DNA of 64,000 bases from Methanoregulaceae archaeon (GCA_020850325.1 JADZEW010000008.1:1-64000); one strand, 5' to 3'; shown: positions 1 through 8,839, counted from the first letter of the stretch. A program made the numbers and translations. The notes: generated from the sequence alone by a model not told the origin.

Positions 1-1
1 A

Positions 2-109
2 CACCATCTCACCATCATCTGCGCCGTGATGCACAAACTCGCACGAAGAGCCATCTCCGTCGTGCAGAGAAACACCCCTTGGGAGAAGAACATCGAACTG
101 AGCGCTTGA
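2..109 (+). CDS. IS110-like transposase, C-terminal end (partial)
   Basis: Only the last 35 codons are in the window, entering from the left edge. The tail contains a CAVMHKLARR segment followed by VVQRNTPWE, which resembles the C-terminal end of IS110/IS1111 transposases (typically an AxMRKLL stretch followed by a short basic/PW segment). The family call rests on this short match. It is directly followed by about 140 bp of non-coding DNA with three inverted repeats, and then by the tail of gcvPA on the other strand, so the insertion sequence end probably lies here. Confidence 0.5.
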   Translation, partial: HHLTIICAVMHKLARRAISVVQRNTPWEKNIELSA

Positions 110-139
110 CTTCCTCTTACGCTATCTCGCAGGGGAGGA

Positions 140-251
140 TCTTCGCGCTTTGGCGCGAAGAGGTGGGGTGAAAGTCTCGGTTATCGAGGCCACCCCATCC
201 CTGTTCGCTACCGCTCGCAGGCCTCTAGGGGAAGGTTGGGTAATGCCCCTA
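140..251 (+). other. Three consecutive inverted repeats next to the transposase end
   Basis: Stem 1 is a perfect 9-bp arm pair, 140-148 with 153-161, and a 4-nt loop. Stem 2 pairs 165-170 with 191-196 and encloses 176-179 with 185-188. Stem 3 pairs 226-231 with 246-251, reaching the gcvPA stop codon. The stretch could be an insertion-sequence right end, a structured guide (bridge) RNA as in IS1111-group elements, or partly the gcvPA terminator. No run of T follows any stem. Confidence 0.35.
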
Positions 252-1580
252 CCGAATCGCTTCGTAAATCGCCGAAGCGAAGCGGTCGATCTCGTCGCGC
301 GTGCGGGTCTCGGTTACCGCGACCAGCAGGCCGTTCGCGAGTTCCGGATAGTAGTCCCCAAGCGGCAGTCCAGCCAGGAAGCCATCTTCCAGCAATCGAT
401 CGCGCACCGCGACCGGGTCCTTGGGCAACTCGACGACGAACTCACCGAACACCGGACGCTCGAATCGCAGCTTGGCTCCGGCCTCGCCGAGCTTCTTGAT
501 CGCGTACTGCGTGTTGCGCACCGAGGTCTCCGCGATGCTCTCCATGCCGTTCTTGCCTAGGCACGTCATGTACACCGTGGCGGCGAGCGCCATCAGCGCT
601 TCATTTGTGCAGATGTTCGACGTCGCCTTCTCGCGGCGGATGTCCTGCTCGCGGGTGCGCAGCGTCATCACGTAGCCGGGGGTACCTTGCGCGTCGGTCG
701 TTCGACCCACGATACGTCCCGGAATGCGGCGTACGAGATCCTTCTTGCACGCAAACAGCCCTAGCAGCGGTCCGCCGTAGCCCATCGCGATACCGAGCGG
801 CTGGCCTTCGCCGACCACGATGTCCGCCCCGTACTCGCCGGGCGGTTTCAGCAGCGCACACGCAGTCGGATCGGCGACCACGATGAGCGCGGCACCGACG
901 CGGTCGGCCTCGGCTCGAGCGCGCTCCAGGTCCTCGATCACGCCAAAGAAGTTCGGATACTGGACGATTACGCACGCGGTGTCCTCATTGAGGCCGCTGT
1001 AATCGCTCGTTTCGCCGTCGGTGGTGTCGATCTCTTGAACGTTCAGCTCGACCGACCAGCCGTACGTGCTGAGCACCTGGCGGTAATGAGGGTGGACTGC
1101 ACGGCTCACCGCAATCGTATTCCGGCCTTTGATCCCATGGGTAAGGATGGCGGCCTCGGCCATGGCGGTCGCGGCGTCGTACATCGACGCGTTGGCGACT
1201 TCCATCCCGTACAGTTCAGCGACCATCGTCTGGAACTCGTAGATGGTCTGCAGGTAGCCCTGGCTGAGTTCCGGTTGGTATGGCGTGTACGCGGTCAGGA
1301 ACTCGCCTCGGGAGATGATGGCGCCGACGCTGGCCGGAATGAACCGGTCGTAAATGCCCGCGCCAAGGAACGACACCTTGTCGACCAGGTTGATGTTGCG
1401 CGAAGCCAGCTCGGCCAAGTGGCGGAACAGCCGATCTTCGTCGAGCGCCGAGGGGATGTCGAGCTCGCCTTTAACGCGCAGGTTCTCGGGAATCTCGCGG
1501 AACAGTTCGTCGATCGAAGACGCGCCGATGGTGTCGAGCATGGCCCGAACGTCGGCTTCGGTATGGGGGGTGTAGGGCAT
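249..1580 (-). CDS. gcvPA: Glycine dehydrogenase (decarboxylating) subunit 1 (P-protein N-terminal half)
   Basis: A 443-residue protein of the usual length for the alpha half of the split P-protein. Opening MPYTPHTEADVRAMLDTIG and the segment NASMYDAATAMAEAA are typical of the family. With GcvPB it forms the PLP enzyme that decarboxylates glycine and passes the aminomethyl group to lipoyl-GcvH. The PLP lysine resides in the GcvPB half, so this subunit cannot act alone. The gene follows gcvH after 10 bp and has an AAGGA ribosome site 5 nt before ATG. gcvPB, which usually follows, is not in the window: an IS110-like end lies immediately downstream. Confidence 0.95.
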   Translation of the reverse strand: MPYTPHTEADVRAMLDTIGASSIDELFREIPENLRVKGELDIPSALDEDRLFRHLAELASRNINLVDKVSFLGAGIYDRFIPASVGAIISRGEFLTAYTPYQPELSQGYLQTIYEFQTMVAELYGMEVANASMYDAATAMAEAAILTHGIKGRNTIAVSRAVHPHYRQVLSTYGWSVELNVQEIDTTDGETSDYSGLNEDTACVIVQYPNFFGVIEDLERARAEADRVGAALIVVADPTACALLKPPGEYGADIVVGEGQPLGIAMGYGGPLLGLFACKKDLVRRIPGRIVGRTTDAQGTPGYVMTLRTREQDIRREKATSNICTNEALMALAATVYMTCLGKNGMESIAETSVRNTQYAIKKLGEAGAKLRFERPVFGEFVVELPKDPVAVRDRLLEDGFLAGLPLGDYYPELANGLLVAVTETRTRDEIDRFASAIYEAIR

Positions 1581-1590
1581 GGATTCCTTG

Positions 1591-1965
1591 TTAGTGGGCG
1601 ATCGAAGCGGAGTAAGCGTCGGCGTCGAGCAGTCCTTCGACGGACGAGGACATGCGGATCTTGATCAGCCAGCCTGCGCCAAACGGGTCGGAGTTCAGCA
1701 GTTCGCTCTGGGCGCCGAGGGCACCGTTGACTTCGGTCACTTCGCCGGGCACCGGAGCGTACACGTCGGAGACCGTCTTTACGCTCTCCACCGAGCCAAA
1801 GGTGTCGCCCACCTGAAGCACGCGGCCCGGGTTCGGCAGCTCGACAAACACGATGTCGCCCAGTTCAGACTGTGCGTGATCGGTGATGCCGATGGTGGCG
1901 ATGTCGCCCTCGATGCGGACCCACTCGTGGGTCGAGGTGTAAAGAAGATCGGAGGGAACGTTCAC
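1591..1965 (-). CDS. gcvH: Glycine cleavage system H protein
   Basis: A 124-residue lipoyl carrier. The lipoylation motif ESVKTVSDVY puts the modified lysine at residue 63, the expected place, and the N-terminal THEWVR box is present. It shuttles the aminomethyl group between P- and T-proteins. The GTG start at 1965 is chosen because it aligns with the family N-terminus and lies 7 nt after a TAAAAT -10 box, implying a leaderless mRNA. It is first in an operon with gcvPA; the T-protein gene is not visible here. Only 35 bp separate it from the divergent DUF3088 gene. Confidence 0.95.
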   Translation of the reverse strand: MNVPSDLLYTSTHEWVRIEGDIATIGITDHAQSELGDIVFVELPNPGRVLQVGDTFGSVESVKTVSDVYAPVPGEVTEVNGALGAQSELLNSDPFGAGWLIKIRMSSSVEGLLDADAYSASIAH

Positions 1966-1972
1966 ATCCCGG

Positions 1973-1978
1973 ATTTTA
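1973..1978 (-). promoter_or_regulatory. -10 box of gcvH (leaderless)
   Basis: On the minus strand TAAAAT is followed by 7 nt and then the GTG start of gcvH. No ribosome site fits in between. Confidence 0.55.
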
Positions 1979-2000
1979 CCAAGGTAAGGTGGGCTCGATC

Positions 2001-2354
2001 ATGCCCGCCGAGCGCCCGATTCTGTTCCTGCTTCCGCCCGACTTCTTGGACCCTGAAGAGGGCGAGGGGCCGTTCGTGTGTCCGCACTGCATGGCGGTCG
2101 AGGGGTTGCTTAGCGTGTACCCTCGTCTGCGCCGGGAGCTGGACATCCAGTACGTGCCCTTCAAGCGTCCGCGGACCGCGATCATCGACGTGATCGGGGA
2201 GGAGCATCAATCCTGCCCCGTACTGGTGCTGCCTGAAGGGTGGGAATCTGGAGTCGCGGCCCAGCAGTCGAGTCGGAGGCGCTTGTTCTTCGTCGGCGAG
2301 CACGCGATCGCCGCGGCTCTAGCGGAGGCCTTCGGTACCGCTCGAATGCACTGA
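2001..2354 (+). CDS. DUF3088-like thioredoxin-fold protein
   Basis: A 117-residue cytosolic protein beginning MPAERPILFLLPPDFLDP, with a CPHC motif at residues 29-32, a short VPFKRPRTA segment and a conserved SCPVLVLPEGW stretch, as in DUF3088 proteins. The CxxC suggests a thioredoxin-like fold, but no activity is established for the family. ATG at 2001 is preferred over the in-frame GTG at 1989 because AAGGTAAGG (1981-1989) is placed as a ribosome site. The gene diverges from gcvH. A decayed copy of its last ~25 codons is found at 8939-9016. Confidence 0.75.
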   Translation: MPAERPILFLLPPDFLDPEEGEGPFVCPHCMAVEGLLSVYPRLRRELDIQYVPFKRPRTAIIDVIGEEHQSCPVLVLPEGWESGVAAQQSSRRRLFFVGEHAIAAALAEAFGTARMH

Positions 2355-2623
2355 GCAGTCGTTATCCGCTCCTCGTCCTGCCAAGTTCTGGCACGTCGAC
2401 CTCGTTAGGGCATGTTAGGCTTCCATTCGTCGGTGACCCGCCTGCACAATAGCATGGAACTTGACCGCTCGCTGCATATCTGTGTGCGGGTATGAGCACG
2501 TCCTAGGTTGGCACGTAGCTTCAGCTAAACGCGCGAAGTATGGGTCCTTGGGTGCGCGAGGTTCGTTCTTAGTCGCTGGCCCAACACAAGGTTGCGCCAC
2601 GACATCAGGAGGTTATTCTAGCA
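2355..2623. other. Intergenic stretch without recognised gene
   Basis: About 270 bp with no coding-like frame and no convincing hairpin. Its right end holds the AGGAGGT ribosome site of the following gene. Confidence 0.5.
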
Positions 2624-3823
2624 ATGAAATCTAAGGCGGCTATCGCCATTCTCACGTTCCTCATGGGTGTTATCCCGAGTCTTGCCTTGGCGAGCGAGCC
2701 CATTGAGGCTGCCGAATACGCGGTTCGGCAGCTGATCCGCGGGAAGATGGGATCCCAATATCGCGTCGTCTTCGAAAACAGTACGGAGAGCTTTCTCAGC
2801 TTCAGCGAGATGGTGGTTACCGGGACCGGGCATATCTACGATGGTAGCAACTGGGATTTTGATCGCTCGTTTAGCTACAAGATCAAGGTTCGGAACGACG
2901 GTGCAAGCACCCGCGAACTCGTCGTCACGTTTACGAACGGCGAGAAGCACGCCGACACCGGCAGCTGGACGCCGTCAAAGCACAAGGATCAATCGATCCA
3001 TCTGGTTAGTCCGCGATGGTACGAGAACGTGAATTCGGGGGGCGTCGTCTTCGAGGGGACTGCAGCTCGGAACGTCTCGATCGAAGTCTTCGACCGCAAT
3101 AACCGCAAGGTCGCGGCCGAAGCGGCCAATGTCAGCAACGGTCGGTTTCGCGTTGTGGTCAACGTTCCTAACGGCCAGTATCGCGCCGTCGTTTCGCCAG
3201 GCGGCTGGGAGATCGGCGATGAGGTTCGCTTCACGGTGAACAGCAACGGGCAGGACTGGGGACAGCCGGAGGCGTACCTCAAGGTTGCAGAACCTGCAAG
3301 GAACTCGCGGTTGACCAACTCCCGCGTCACCTTCTCGGGCAATAGCTCCGAGCGCTCGATGTACCTCCAGGTCTGGGACGATCGCAACAAGCGCGTCGTT
3401 GAGCGAGACATCCCGGTCAAGAATCGATATTGGAACTCTCAAGTCGTTCTTGGCGACGGTTCATACCGTTATACGGTGTCGGCGGGACGCGACGCGGAAA
3501 CCCGTAACTTCATTGTTGATACCGGGAAGAGTAAGCCCAAGCCGAAGCCCACTCCCGGCTCAGTCTCGGTTCGAATCTATGATCCGAGAAATGAGAGCTC
3601 GGTTGGCAGTAGCCGGGTCCTCCTCAACGGAACTTGTCCGGACAGCGCCGTGCTGGTGCAAGTCTTCGATGACCGAGGCAGCAAGCGCTACGAGCAGCGA
3701 GTCAACACGAATCGGGGAAGCTGGAGCACAACCGTGCCGAAGATGAACCCCGGTCGATACCGACTACGCGTTACCGGCCACAGCGGATCGAACTACGACG
3801 AGATCTGGTTCAACGTCCGTTAA
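2624..3823 (+). CDS. Secreted protein with Ig-like repeats, function unknown
   Basis: 399 residues. Residues 1-23 form a Sec signal peptide (MKSKAAIAILTFLMGVIPSL, ending near ALAS). The rest contains three related beta-rich units at about residues 125-205, 220-300 and 320-399, each with a pattern of strand, small turn, V-x-V-F/W-D-x-x-x-K/R and a closing Y-R-x-x-V strand, resembling bacterial Ig-like or Gmad2-like domains. A Lys/Pro linker (KSKPKPKPTP) separates units two and three. A strong AGGAGGT ribosome site lies 9 nt upstream. It is probably a periplasmic or surface adhesin-like protein; no enzymatic motif is seen. Confidence 0.75.
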   Translation: MKSKAAIAILTFLMGVIPSLALASEPIEAAEYAVRQLIRGKMGSQYRVVFENSTESFLSFSEMVVTGTGHIYDGSNWDFDRSFSYKIKVRNDGASTRELVVTFTNGEKHADTGSWTPSKHKDQSIHLVSPRWYENVNSGGVVFEGTAARNVSIEVFDRNNRKVAAEAANVSNGRFRVVVNVPNGQYRAVVSPGGWEIGDEVRFTVNSNGQDWGQPEAYLKVAEPARNSRLTNSRVTFSGNSSERSMYLQVWDDRNKRVVERDIPVKNRYWNSQVVLGDGSYRYTVSAGRDAETRNFIVDTGKSKPKPKPTPGSVSVRIYDPRNESSVGSSRVLLNGTCPDSAVLVQVFDDRGSKRYEQRVNTNRGSWSTTVPKMNPGRYRLRVTGHSGSNYDEIWFNVR

Positions 3824-3828
3824 CTGAC

Positions 3829-3863
3829 ACGGGCGGGGCAGTTGCAAGGACTTCCTCGCCCGT
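3829..3863 (+). terminator. Possible terminator after the Ig-repeat protein gene
   Basis: ACGGGCG at 3829-3835 pairs with CGCCCGT at 3857-3863, followed by a pyrimidine tract CTTCCTTTG. The loop is large (21 nt), so this is weak. Confidence 0.3.
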
Positions 3864-3894
3864 CTTCCTTTGCTAAGCACACACATCAATCGCC

Positions 3895-4938
3895 ATGTCA
3901 ACACTCGCACTACTTGCTATCGCCGCAATGTCGCCCAATGCACTGGATGGTCAGGAGGGCTATGAGTATCGCAGTCTGAATCTGTCTCGCAAGGGATACT
4001 ATGAGTCGACCGCGCGCTACTTCTCCACGAATCAGACCGGACTGCGGGGGGCGTCGGCCAGCAGGAGCCGAGTGATGGCTAAGGCCGCGCAGACTGAGTT
4101 CTTTCAGCAGGCGCGCGGCGCATTCGAGTCGCTGGGCAGGCCGACGGCCCCATGGACGAGCGACTGGAAAGCAACGGTCACCGCCTTTGCACCGGAACTC
4201 TGCTCCTTCATGGTCGAGATCCGCGAATACACGGGTGGAGCACACGCCAATACGAATCTCGTCGGCACGACCATGGGGGTCGTCGCGGGACAAGCCGTCA
4301 ATCTGAAATGGTCTCACGTGGCGGATCCATCACACGACGCGATCGTTAAGCATCTGATCGTCGATGTGGTCCGAGCAAAGAAGGCTCGGATGGGAGACAC
4401 CGAGGGGCAAGTAGTCATTCCAGACCTTGCCTTGGACAACTTTGTTGCCTCTCCTTACGGCATTACGTGGCTTTTCGGACAAGGTGTCATGGGCTCGGAA
4501 GCGGAGGGACCGACGATCGCGAAGATTTCATGGCAAGAACTCGCGCCGGCTCTCAAGGGCGAGAGCCCGGTGACGCGCTACGTCTCCCGCAACACTATCT
4601 TGTCGGACTGGGAGTTTGTCGAGTTTCAGAGTATGGACGATACGGTTGAGAGGGTGCCCCAGGGCCTGTTTACACTTCGAATCGGCCTCGATGGCACGAT
4701 GTCCGGACGTGTCGATGTCAACCGGTTCTCAGGTGCGGCTCGCGTGAGGGGCAGCGAACTCAAACTGACGGTTGGCGCAACTACGCGCGCGATGCCCTTG
4801 CCAGGTTCTTATCACGACCGATACCTCAAGAACTTGACCGACGTCCGAAGCGCCGTTCTGAAAGGGGATGAACTCTTCCTCGCTTTGAAGGTCGATGCTG
4901 GCATCATGCGGTTCCGGCGAATCAACCCCGGACCGTAG
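3895..4938 (+). CDS. DUF3298 (RsiV-like) domain secreted protein
   Basis: 347 residues. A short hydrophobic N-terminus (MSTLALLAIAAMSPNALDG) lacks the usual basic residues, so secretion is likely but not certain. Residues about 85-225 match the DUF4163/DUF3298 pattern of RsiV and PdaC relatives: EYTGGAHANTN, an FxxxxxGITWLFGQG stretch and an ISWQELAPAL end. A separate C-terminal beta domain of about 100 residues follows. RsiV proteins bind lysozyme, which may be relevant because the next gene resembles a lysozyme inhibitor. This one is not an obvious anti-sigma factor: no cytoplasmic N-terminal domain or membrane anchor is present. Confidence 0.7.
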   Translation: MSTLALLAIAAMSPNALDGQEGYEYRSLNLSRKGYYESTARYFSTNQTGLRGASASRSRVMAKAAQTEFFQQARGAFESLGRPTAPWTSDWKATVTAFAPELCSFMVEIREYTGGAHANTNLVGTTMGVVAGQAVNLKWSHVADPSHDAIVKHLIVDVVRAKKARMGDTEGQVVIPDLALDNFVASPYGITWLFGQGVMGSEAEGPTIAKISWQELAPALKGESPVTRYVSRNTILSDWEFVEFQSMDDTVERVPQGLFTLRIGLDGTMSGRVDVNRFSGAARVRGSELKLTVGATTRAMPLPGSYHDRYLKNLTDVRSAVLKGDELFLALKVDAGIMRFRRINPGP

Positions 4939-5047
4939 TTCGGCGGGTTTATGGATGGTTATGAAGCCTGCAAAACCTTGGCAGGATCGAGCGCGCTGGC
5001 GGCCATCGACGCCAGTCAACGCCGAGTAGATTTCTTTGGAGGATTTC

Positions 5048-5761
5048 TTGAAACGTAAAACTCTCATCACATTACTGGTCGCCGCATTCGCGGTTCCGGC
5101 TTTTTCGCAATCGACAGTCGATGTCCGGCTCGGCGGGACCGGTTCAAAGACGCTCAAGGGCACGATCAAGGGGCGAGACTACATCGACTATCGGGTCAAT
5201 GTGGGTGCCGGCCAGACGTTGGCGGTCTCTATGACCACCAGGAGTACAGCCGCCTACTTCAATATCACGCCCCCGGGGACCGAGTGGGCCATGTTCAATG
5301 GCAGCATAGAGGGCAACTCAGCGAGCCGAAGGATTCCTGCAGGCGGGCGGTACACAGTACGCGTCTACCAGATGGCATCGGCGGGACGACGTGGCGACAA
5401 CGCCAACTTCACGCTCAAGCTATCGGTCACCGGGAAGAGCCTGTCCCCGATTCCTGGTGCCCAGGACGCGGTCATCCCAGGGACGAAGTTCCATGCGTCT
5501 ACCGAGATGCCCGTCAAGGTTGAGGGAAGTTCAAATCCGCAGAACTGTAAGGCGTTCGTGACGCGGTATCGCGGCGGATCCGCGACGCTCGAGGTTCACT
5601 TGCCGCAGGAGCGTAAGCTCCGGCTGCTCTTTGTTGGAAACTCCGTCGTCGGATGGTCGTCCACAGACAAGCCGAAGGCTTCGAGGAAGGGCGAGGAAAC
5701 CAGCATCACCGTTGATGGTTTCTCCTTCACGGTCGTCGACGCGCTACTCTACGGCGGCTAG
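5048..5761 (+). CDS. Secreted beta-sandwich protein resembling g-type lysozyme inhibitor (PliG-like)
   Basis: 237 residues with signal peptide KRKTLITLLVAAFAVPAFSQ. Residues about 20-125 carry the layout of the PliG/PPC-like fold: KTLKGTIKGRDYIDYRV, a GQTLAVSM strand, SAYF-like AAYFNITPPG, and a closing YTVRVYQMASAGRRGDNANF with the Arg-Arg-Gly turn often seen in PliG proteins. The C-terminal 100 residues are unassigned. TTG at 5048 is chosen because TGGAGGA at 5037-5043 serves it; a TTG at 5036 lies within that ribosome site. With the DUF3298 gene upstream this suggests lysozyme defence, an inference only. Confidence 0.55.
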   Translation: MKRKTLITLLVAAFAVPAFSQSTVDVRLGGTGSKTLKGTIKGRDYIDYRVNVGAGQTLAVSMTTRSTAAYFNITPPGTEWAMFNGSIEGNSASRRIPAGGRYTVRVYQMASAGRRGDNANFTLKLSVTGKSLSPIPGAQDAVIPGTKFHASTEMPVKVEGSSNPQNCKAFVTRYRGGSATLEVHLPQERKLRLLFVGNSVVGWSSTDKPKASRKGEETSITVDGFSFTVVDALLYGG

Positions 5762-5823
5762 CGTAACCCGAGTGTGGTCGGCGGAGATCCGGCCACACAC
5801 GGAATGTCTGCTCGTTCACGTCG

Positions 5824-5829
5824 TAGAAT
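5824..5829 (+). promoter_or_regulatory. -10 box of the AraC-family gene (leaderless)
   Basis: TAGAAT followed by 5 nt and the ATG at 5835; no ribosome site precedes the ATG. Confidence 0.5.
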
Positions 5830-5834
5830 GAGCA

Positions 5835-6839
5835 ATGGCTCATTCGGCCCCGTTTCTTCTGCCGAACTACAAGCTCTTCGAGACGCGGAGTCTCAGTGGT
5901 TTGGAGGCGCAGTACAGCGAACTGACCCAACCGAATCGCCTCTTTCAGGCATCGGCAGAGATTTTTGTCCGCTTGGCGCAAGTGGCTTGGACTCAAGGGC
6001 GCATTACGTACTCCGAACTTCGCGGCAAAATCATCAATGCCTCGGTGTCGCCGGGAAGAGAGGTGGTCGTTGGTGTTCTCGAGGAGGGCAATGCGGAAGT
6101 CATGCATAACTTGGTTCCGCGTTCGATGCGCGTAGGCGATGTCATCCTGTATCTGCCGGGCGACGAGTGCGTACACCTGCTCGACAACATCAAGATCTTC
6201 TCCCTGCGCGTCCCGATCGGCCACGAGCGGCTCATCCGGTTGCGCAGTCGGCCGTTCAAGTCCGCCGCGATGATCAATCGAAGATTGGAGCACTCGACTG
6301 CACTCGATCTAGGGTCTCTCTGTCGATTTATGGCGCATGAAGCCGAGCGAGTCCACGGGCTTCCGAGCGGGCCTGACCAGATCGAGGCTATTGGTCTTGC
6401 GCTGACGGAGCGGGTGCTTCGTATCGTAGAGCAGCATTCCCCCAGCCAAGAAGTGGACCCCAGCATGCTCCAGATATGCCGCACCTGTGATACAGCGATC
6501 GAGTCCGCGCATCGCCACTACAGCGCCCATGAACTCTCCGACATCGCTTGCTGCAGCCACCGGCAACTCTACCGGGCCTTCGCGAGTATCGCGGACTCAA
6601 CCCCCATCGACTACCAGCGGAGAGTTCATCTCACCCGCGCCCGTTCCTATGCACTCAGGAATGTAGATCGGAGTGTAAGTTTGAGCAGGCTTGCCGAGAA
6701 GTTTGGCTTTGGCTCAGCGGCCCAACTCCGGAAGGCATATCTAGACGAGTTTGGCCAGACCCCGGCTGAGTCCGTCCACCACCGCCGGGAAGTGATCGCC
6801 CAAATGCTGCATTCAGGGGCGGACTCAGTGATCGCTTGA
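5835..6839 (+). CDS. AraC-family transcriptional regulator
   Basis: 334 residues. The C-terminal 95 residues form the two helix-turn-helix motifs of AraC/XylS: YSAHELSDIACCSHRQLYRAF with IDYQRRVHLTRAR, then SLSRLAEKFGFGSAAQLRKA with the closing GQTPAESVHHRRE. The N-terminal 200 residues look like the EutR/OruR type sensing half (GREVVVGVLEEG, LPGDECVHLL) rather than a plain cupin. It probably activates or represses a catabolic or stress operon; its target cannot be told from the window. The flanking protease gene is convergent. Confidence 0.85.
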   Translation: MAHSAPFLLPNYKLFETRSLSGLEAQYSELTQPNRLFQASAEIFVRLAQVAWTQGRITYSELRGKIINASVSPGREVVVGVLEEGNAEVMHNLVPRSMRVGDVILYLPGDECVHLLDNIKIFSLRVPIGHERLIRLRSRPFKSAAMINRRLEHSTALDLGSLCRFMAHEAERVHGLPSGPDQIEAIGLALTERVLRIVEQHSPSQEVDPSMLQICRTCDTAIESAHRHYSAHELSDIACCSHRQLYRAFASIADSTPIDYQRRVHLTRARSYALRNVDRSVSLSRLAEKFGFGSAAQLRKAYLDEFGQTPAESVHHRREVIAQMLHSGADSVIA

Positions 6840-6844
6840 GCTCA

Positions 6845-8833
6845 TTACAGCGATCCTGATTCTTTGGGCAACTCAGACTTCAGAATCCGGATGGCCTCTT
6901 CGAGGACGACGTCACGTCCCGCAAACTTGGCCAACTCATTCTCCAGAGTCGTCGGAACTCGAACATCTGCCTTAACACCCTTGCCCTCGATATTGGGCTC
7001 CTTGGTTCCCTCGAAGAACATCTGGCCACCGGTGTAGGTGAATATGACGTTGTTCGGCATGAGCACTTGCCTCATGCTGCCCCCTGCCCCATCCGTGCCC
7101 ATCTCAGCAACAACGCGCGCTCGGCCAAGCCGTTGAAGGTACTGGCTGAAGAACTCGGCCGAACTCGCCGTTCCCGCGTCGACCAAGATGATCACTTTCC
7201 CGGAATACGCAAGAGACGGTCGCGGGGAATGCAACATTGGCGCTGGACCCGCACCCGCGAGTTCAAAGCGCTTGCTTGCCGCGTTGTACTCGTACGAGTC
7301 GATCCACCTGACCTTGGCGGGCTTGTCTTCGGTGAACAGGTACGACGCCATCGTATAGTAGAGCGTTTGCGGGTCCCCGCCATTGCCTCTCAGATCGATG
7401 ATCATGGCTGGGCGGCCCACCATTCCTGCCAAGAAGTGCTCCCAAGCGGCGATGTTGAGCCCGAGAGTCTCAAAGGAGCGCCACTGAACGTAGCCAATGG
7501 CACCTTCGGCGAGGATGCTGGAGCTGAACGGTTGGCTCGCATTGCGCGGGAAGGACTCGTATGAAGGCTCGTCCCCTTCCTCAGGCTCCATCGTGGCGGT
7601 CTGGACGGTTGGTTCGCCGGGCAGGCGATAGGCGATGTCGACCTTTGTCCCCTTGGGAAACGACAGCAAACGCATCATCTTCATGGCCTCGATCCGTTCA
7701 GGCGTTCCTGCCGACAGGAGTTGGGGAACCGTAAGGAGGCGTTCTTCGATCGACTTGCCATCAACTTTGACGATCTCTGTTCCGGGAACCCACCCGGCCT
7801 TTGCGGCAGGTGAGCTTGGCCGAACTGCCGTGACACAGACCTTCCCGTCCGAGAGCCTTTGGATTGTGGCACCGACATTGCCCCACCACATTTCACTTAG
7901 TGTCTTGAACCAGTTGGTCCTGAGACTATAAGGTATGACCGCCGAGACATGTCCGTCCTGCAACGTGTGAGACAACTCCCGTAGAAGGTCAGCATAGCCT
8001 TCACTATCCCCAGCCTTTTCGAGGGCCTCGGCCCTTGGCTGGAGACGGCTGCGGATTGACTTCCAGTCAATCTTTCGATGCTCCGTGTAGGCGTACCTCT
8101 CCGACAAGAGATCGAGCAGCGCGTTGTAACTCCCGAGGATGCCCTGCTTCGAGAAGTCTGGCGTTTCCGACGCGACCTCCTCCAACAAACTCATCTTGAA
8201 CTCGTCGTACAGCATGGCCACGGAACCGTCGGGAAAGATCTCCATCAGGGAATAACCCTTTGGAATGAGGGCTACGGGATCGTCAGCTGTGAACAGCTGA
8301 CCGTCCTTGCCAGGTGCAGCAGGGAACTGCTGCTTGCCGTCTGGCGAGTAGATCAGCAAGGTCCCGCGGCGGATCTTCCCCGACTGAGGATCAGAGAGGA
8401 TCGACATAAATCCTCCCTGCTCAAGTTGTTCCAGATAGCTGTCGCCGAACAAGTTGGTCGCCATGATAGCGGCGTAAATCTGAACCCCTCGGTCGGGCTT
8501 GCCATTGAAGTCCACGTCGACGTAGGCGGCTCTCGGCTCGATGGGTAGGTCAACCTCAAAGGAAAGCGGCGACTTCTCGACTGGCGAGGTCAGCCGACCT
8601 AGAATCTGCCCCGATGTCGGTACAAAGCGGCCCGTGGGCCCCAAGATGGACTCGCCGACGCTGATCAATCCGACTGTAGCGCAACCTTGGAAATACTTGG
8701 GAATGATGTAGTTCTGGTACTCCATCCAACCCTTGACCTTGGTGGGACTGGACGATTGGGCTGCGGTTCCGCTGATGATGCATGCGAAGGCGCTTACGCA
8801 CCACGCGAACTTCTGAATCCATTGTGAGGGCAC
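6845..8833 (-). CDS. PDZ-containing S41 family (C-terminal processing type) peptidase, secreted
   Basis: 662 residues, with a signal peptide (SAFACIISGTAAQ). A unique N-terminal region (to about 220) precedes a helical segment, a PDZ domain at about residues 315-390 (VTAVRPSSPAAKAGWVPG) and the S41 peptidase core (IDLRGNGGDPQT; DAGTASSAEFFSQY, with the nucleophile serine in TASSAE; GGQMFF). The canonical lysine lies some 25 residues after the serine in many relatives; here that position reads Met-Gly-Thr-Asp-Gly, so the catalytic base should be verified. GTG at 8833 follows a TAGAAT -10 box by 6 nt. Likely a periplasmic tail-specific or interphotoreceptor-retinoid-binding-like protease. Confidence 0.85.
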   Translation of the reverse strand: MPSQWIQKFAWCVSAFACIISGTAAQSSSPTKVKGWMEYQNYIIPKYFQGCATVGLISVGESILGPTGRFVPTSGQILGRLTSPVEKSPLSFEVDLPIEPRAAYVDVDFNGKPDRGVQIYAAIMATNLFGDSYLEQLEQGGFMSILSDPQSGKIRRGTLLIYSPDGKQQFPAAPGKDGQLFTADDPVALIPKGYSLMEIFPDGSVAMLYDEFKMSLLEEVASETPDFSKQGILGSYNALLDLLSERYAYTEHRKIDWKSIRSRLQPRAEALEKAGDSEGYADLLRELSHTLQDGHVSAVIPYSLRTNWFKTLSEMWWGNVGATIQRLSDGKVCVTAVRPSSPAAKAGWVPGTEIVKVDGKSIEERLLTVPQLLSAGTPERIEAMKMMRLLSFPKGTKVDIAYRLPGEPTVQTATMEPEEGDEPSYESFPRNASQPFSSSILAEGAIGYVQWRSFETLGLNIAAWEHFLAGMVGRPAMIIDLRGNGGDPQTLYYTMASYLFTEDKPAKVRWIDSYEYNAASKRFELAGAGPAPMLHSPRPSLAYSGKVIILVDAGTASSAEFFSQYLQRLGRARVVAEMGTDGAGGSMRQVLMPNNVIFTYTGGQMFFEGTKEPNIEGKGVKADVRVPTTLENELAKFAGRDVVLEEAIRILKSELPKESGSL

Positions 8834-8839
8834 CCGAGA

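Noticed and set aside
1966-2000. Glycine riboswitch upstream of gcvH
   Set aside because: Only 35 bp separate gcvH from the divergent gene and the -10 box is 7 nt from the start, leaving no leader for a riboswitch.
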